Shown here: in pieces, positions 61,507 through 64,000 of the stretch
Numbering within the stretch: the first letter of the stretch is position 1
How the letters are laid out: every line of letters begins with the position of its first letter
Assembly (NCBI GenBank): GCA_949290575.1
Contig: CASESJ010000005.1
Location: 1-64,000, forward strand
DNA length: 64,000 nt
From: an uncultured Clostridia bacterium
Lineage (GTDB): Bacteria; Bacillota; Clostridia; Christensenellales; Borkfalkiaceae
Reading direction: 5' to 3'
The notes under the pieces: generated by a model
What the model was told of the DNA's origin: nothing
Seen by the model: only the letters and a program-made list of their open reading frames with translations
The model's database searches: none
Position numbers and translations under genes: made by a program

Positions 61507-62433
61507 TCAAGGATAGGGTATTTCACGGATATTGACCACTTTTCCCCCTTCGACGTCGGCGGCATAGAACTTTACTCTGAAGAGATTTCTGCCCAAGGGA
61601 TACACCAGCCCCGCCGCGCGCTTTTCATTGCGGGCGGCATAAAACTTTTGCGGCGGAACGAGTACGTCGACGAACTCGCCGAGGTAGCCGGAAAGCTTGC
61701 CCGCCTCGGGGGCGAGCTCGTCGCTGAGATACCGCGCGCTGTCGCCGCGAACGAGCACGCTTTCGAAAAAGGCGAAGTGCAGAAGTTCGTTCCGAACCTC
61801 CCGCCTTTCGCGCGTTGTGCCCGACACGAGGGTAAAACTTTCGCCGTCGAACGAAAAGCTGCACTCCCCTTCGCAGTCCGCGCATGTGGGAAATTCTATA
61901 GTTACCCCGAGCATATCCCCGCACGAATAGCTCTTTACGGCGTTTCGGAACACAAGTTTTCCGCTCTCGGTAAATATAGCGAGCGCGCCCTCGGCAAAGA
62001 GACACATGACGCTCACGCCGCCGACGCCCTGCCTTTCAAACCGCGCCTCGCAGAACGAACGGTCGAGCTCGGTTATGGAGAAATCGCGCCCGTCGCAGCT
62101 GACGAACAAGCCGCCCTGCGAATAGAGCGTGAACAGACACTCCTCCGTCCTTGCCTGCGCTATGACGCGCAGTGCGGCGTCGGACGAACGGTATGCACGC
62201 AGCTTTATCAGCGCGTCGTCGCCTATGAGATAGACGTCGGCAGATGCGGGCGGCGATCTGAAAAAGTCGGCATCTATAATAAAGCAGAGCGGCAATCCAC
62301 CGTCCGACGGAGTTATTTCGGCAAAGACGTCGCCCTGAATTTCAACTTTCCGCTCGAAACAGTCGATGACGCCGACATATTGTCCGTTCAACCGCAGAGC
62401 GGCGGGCACGGGGCTCAGAAAATATAAAGTCAT
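61507..62433 (-). CDS. Protein of unknown function
   Basis: 308 residues, beta-rich and cytoplasmic (no signal peptide), with many Cys, Phe and Gly. The opening LRLNGQYVGVIDCFERKVEI resembles a PEGA-like beta repeat. I do not recognise the family. A TATAAT lies only 3-8 bp before the ATG, and TTGACA at 62466-62471 is too distant from it, so the promoter is not clear. It is transcribed divergently from the next gene. Confidence 0.68.
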   Translation of the reverse strand: MTLYFLSPVPAALRLNGQYVGVIDCFERKVEIQGDVFAEITPSDGGLPLCFIIDADFFRSPPASADVYLIGDDALIKLRAYRSSDAALRVIAQARTEECLFTLYSQGGLFVSCDGRDFSITELDRSFCEARFERQGVGGVSVMCLFAEGALAIFTESGKLVFRNAVKSYSCGDMLGVTIEFPTCADCEGECSFSFDGESFTLVSGTTRERREVRNELLHFAFFESVLVRGDSARYLSDELAPEAGKLSGYLGEFVDVLVPPQKFYAARNEKRAAGLVYPLGRNLFRVKFYAADVEGGKVVNIREIPYP

Positions 62434-62496
62434 ACTATTATAAAATGTATAAGTACAAAATTTTATGTCAATAACCTGCCCTGCAAGGAGGTTGCT

Positions 62497-63093
62497 ATGA
62501 ACAAAATCAACGGATACACCAAGGAAGAGGCGGGTAGCCTTGTAAAATACGTATGCGAGGGCAAAATCAAGGGCAAGACGCTGACGCGCATATTCGAGGA
62601 ATACGCACGCGACACGGGCAGAGCCAAGGGCAGCGTACGCAACTATTACTACGCTCTTTTAAAGCATTCTGACGACGAAGAGGTCAGAATGCTGCTCGAG
62701 GGCACGGAGCTCAGAGCCGAAAGCATTACTCCCTTCACCGAGGAGGAGACGGATAAAATTCTGCGCGCCATACTGCGCGAAAAGAGCAAGGGGCTCTCGG
62801 TCAGACGTGCAGTATTGAACCTTGCGGGCGGCGACGACAGGCTGATGCTAAGGTATCAGAACAAGTACCGCAACGTGCTCTCCAAACAGCCCGAGAGGAT
62901 AGAGCGAATTATGAAAGAGTGCGGAATGGAGTACTCGCCCGAGGGACAGAAGCGCATAGAGGAAAAAATCAACGACCTGTATGACAAACTTACTCAGTCT
63001 TTAAAGGCGGAAAACGAACGTCTGACCGCGATAGTGCGCAAACTGAGCGACGAGAACAGACTTTTAAGACTGCAAGTAAAAAATTTACAGTAA
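62497..63093 (+). CDS. Conserved DNA-binding-like protein with C-terminal coiled coil
   Basis: 198 residues. The first 75 contain a helix-turn-helix-like segment (TLTRIFEEYARDTGRAKGSVRNYYYALLK), and a second similar helical unit lies at 80-130 (PFTEEETDKILRAILREKSKG). The last 50 residues form a leucine-rich coiled coil. It may be a dimeric regulator such as a sporulation or RsfA-like factor, but this is inference. An AAGGAGG site lies 5 bp before the ATG. Confidence 0.7.
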   Translation: MNKINGYTKEEAGSLVKYVCEGKIKGKTLTRIFEEYARDTGRAKGSVRNYYYALLKHSDDEEVRMLLEGTELRAESITPFTEEETDKILRAILREKSKGLSVRRAVLNLAGGDDRLMLRYQNKYRNVLSKQPERIERIMKECGMEYSPEGQKRIEEKINDLYDKLTQSLKAENERLTAIVRKLSDENRLLRLQVKNLQ

Positions 63094-63150
63094 TATCCCT
63101 CTCCCCCTCCGCTCATACTTATTACGGGCGCATACGCCCGAAGGAGTACT

Positions 63151-63312
63151 ATGGAAAAATTTGTTTTGGGTCTGGCGTTAGGCATGGCGGGCGGCGCACT
63201 GCTCGTCGCAAACAACTGCAAACTGCGCTCTCTCGTAAAGAAAAATCAGGAAGAGCTCATGCAGAAAGCCGAACAGTATATCGACAGCAAGTTGGAAGAC
63301 AAACAGCAGTAA
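63151..63312 (+). CDS. Short single-span membrane protein (YtxH-like)
   Basis: 53 residues. Gly/Ala-rich hydrophobic segment at residues 4-20 (FVLGLALGMAGGALLVA) followed by a charged helical tail, the layout of small YtxH-type proteins. AAGGAG lies 4 bp before the ATG and a strong terminator begins 6 bp after the stop. It probably belongs to the same transcript as the upstream coiled-coil gene. Confidence 0.75.
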   Translation: MEKFVLGLALGMAGGALLVANNCKLRSLVKKNQEELMQKAEQYIDSKLEDKQQ

Positions 63313-63318
63313 AAAAAC

Positions 63319-63358
63319 GGCGCGCCGCGGAAAATTTTCCGCGGCGCGCCTTCTTTTA
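63319..63358 (+). terminator. Terminator with a 32-bp palindrome
   Basis: Perfect 16+16 dyad (63319-63350) with a GGCGCGCCGCGG arm, followed by TTCTTTTATT. Confidence 0.85.
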
Positions 63359-63429
63359 TTAAAGTAACCCCGTCATAAATGCATATGTCCCGCTCTGCGC
63401 CGCAGGCACGCCCTGAGCCTCGCCTTCGC

Positions 63430-63460
63430 TCAAAAAATAAAGCCCCGCATAAGCGGGGCT
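63430..63460 (-). terminator. Terminator of the cyclophilin-like gene
   Basis: 8-bp stem (63441-63448 with 63453-63460, loop ATAA), minus-strand tail TTTATTTTTTG. Confidence 0.82.
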
Positions 63461-63470
63461 CGGGCTATTA

Positions 63471-64000
63471 TCAGTATTTCGTGATTTTTACGGAGACAAT
63501 TCTTATGGGTATGCTCGTCACCGTAAAGCTGTCGTAGTTGGTGTATCTGTCGCCTATAATCTGGTCGTAGAGGTCTATTTCTACGTTGTCGACCGTGAGG
63601 GTGAATTCGGACACGCCCGCCTTGTAGCTGGTTATGTCGCTCTGCAGATCGGAGAGGGGCGCGGTGTCGGTGAGCTGACCGAAGATGCAGTAGTTGCTGT
63701 CCGCGTCGGTCGAAGAGCTTACCTGTATGGAGAACAGACTGGTCGCGCTGTGCTGACCGTACTCTGCGAGGATGGGCATGTCGTTGCCGTCCTTGTCGAG
63801 ATAGATTACGTCGCTGTTCTCGAGGTCCTTATCCGAATAGAACATTCTGAGCGCGCCGTACGAACCCTTTAATGCGCCGTTCTCGATTTCGTGAGTTTCG
63901 CCCACTTCGCCGATTACGGTGGGAAGAGCGTCGCGGTACTTGCCGTCGAGATAGTCGCGGTATACCGAGGGGGTAAGCTTGCCCGTCGCGAAGAGGTCAT
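63471..64000 (-). CDS. Cyclophilin-type peptidyl-prolyl isomerase-like protein, partial
   Basis: The C-terminal part (about 175 residues) of a longer gene whose start is beyond the right edge; the frame stays open to base 64000. GALKGSYGALRMFY, TSLFSIQVSSSTDAD, NYCIFGQL and the terminal PIRIVSVKI align with cyclophilin strands (normally FFI, VFGKV and PIKIKSVKI). Catalytic Arg and Phe positions are only partly kept, so activity is uncertain. Probably extracytoplasmic. Confidence 0.7.
   Translation of the reverse strand, partial: DLFATGKLTPSVYRDYLDGKYRDALPTVIGEVGETHEIENGALKGSYGALRMFYSDKDLENSDVIYLDKDGNDMPILAEYGQHSATSLFSIQVSSSTDADSNYCIFGQLTDTAPLSDLQSDITSYKAGVSEFTLTVDNVEIDLYDQIIGDRYTNYDSFTVTSIPIRIVSVKITKY

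Noticed and set aside
1..64000. CRISPR arrays or IS elements
   Set aside because: No regularly spaced direct repeats of CRISPR type and no transposase gene were seen on either strand.

Overview
The window reads as a chromosomal segment from an uncultivated Clostridia-type Firmicute, possibly a gut organism. The assignment rests on gene order: ylxM-ffh-rpsP-khpA-rimM-trmD, topA-trmFO-hslU-hisS-trxA, a niacin-responsive nadB-nadC-niaR operon and a DUF6809-type protein. No taxonomic search was possible. The backbone is GC-rich, with consensus sigma-A promoters and strong Shine-Dalgarno (SD) sites. Its terminators are unusually long GC-rich hairpins, several built on GCGCGCC palindromes.

Layout. 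Bases 1-15655 hold leftward housekeeping genes for DNA topology, competence, translation and protein targeting. Bases 15790-28320 are mixed backbone: a small unknown protein, nitroreductase, cation/proton antiporter, a free-standing structured RNA of about 460 nt (18450-18911), a 2-hydroxyacid dehydrogenase, KDG kinase, a MATE exporter, a HIT protein, a GltD-like oxidoreductase, a LysR regulator with a split chromate transporter, and tRNA-Gln(CTG).

From 28273 to 53404 an integrative element of about 25 kb is inserted in the 3' half of tRNA-Gln. It is bounded by a 100-bp direct repeat (97 of 100 identical, the first 57 perfect). Its left end carries a tyrosine integrase, a sigma-70-like regulator, a free-standing RNA of about 285 nt, an HUH rolling-circle Rep with a coupled 20-codon leader, and a large inverted-repeat structure that may be an origin. 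Its cargo (33.5-51.4 kb, one direction, AT-rich in the middle) is a Wzx/Wzy surface-glycan locus. It encodes GDP-D-glycero-D-manno-heptose synthesis (GmhA, HddA, an HddC-GmhB fusion), five glycosyltransferases, an acetyltransferase, Wzy, Wzx, and a dTDP-4-amino-4,6-dideoxyhexose branch (RmlA, RmlB, VioA-like aminotransferase, GNAT) with an ATP-grasp ligase and a second aminotransferase. No initiating phosphoglycosyltransferase is present, so the host presumably supplies the lipid-linked first sugar. The element looks like a vehicle for exchanging surface glycan types.

To the right (53.4-64 kb) the backbone resumes: a membrane-anchored TIM-barrel-like protein, a 1120-residue pectin methylesterase lipoprotein with a C9 tract in its 5' leader, the NiaR-controlled NAD operon with a recognisable operator, three poorly characterised small or medium genes, and a partial cyclophilin-like protein at the edge. 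The pectin esterase and KDG kinase together suggest pectin use.

The two observations most worth following are the 18.45-18.91 kb RNA, with two minigenes and an 11-bp long-range helix, and the glycan-carrying HUH-Rep element with its own small RNA.
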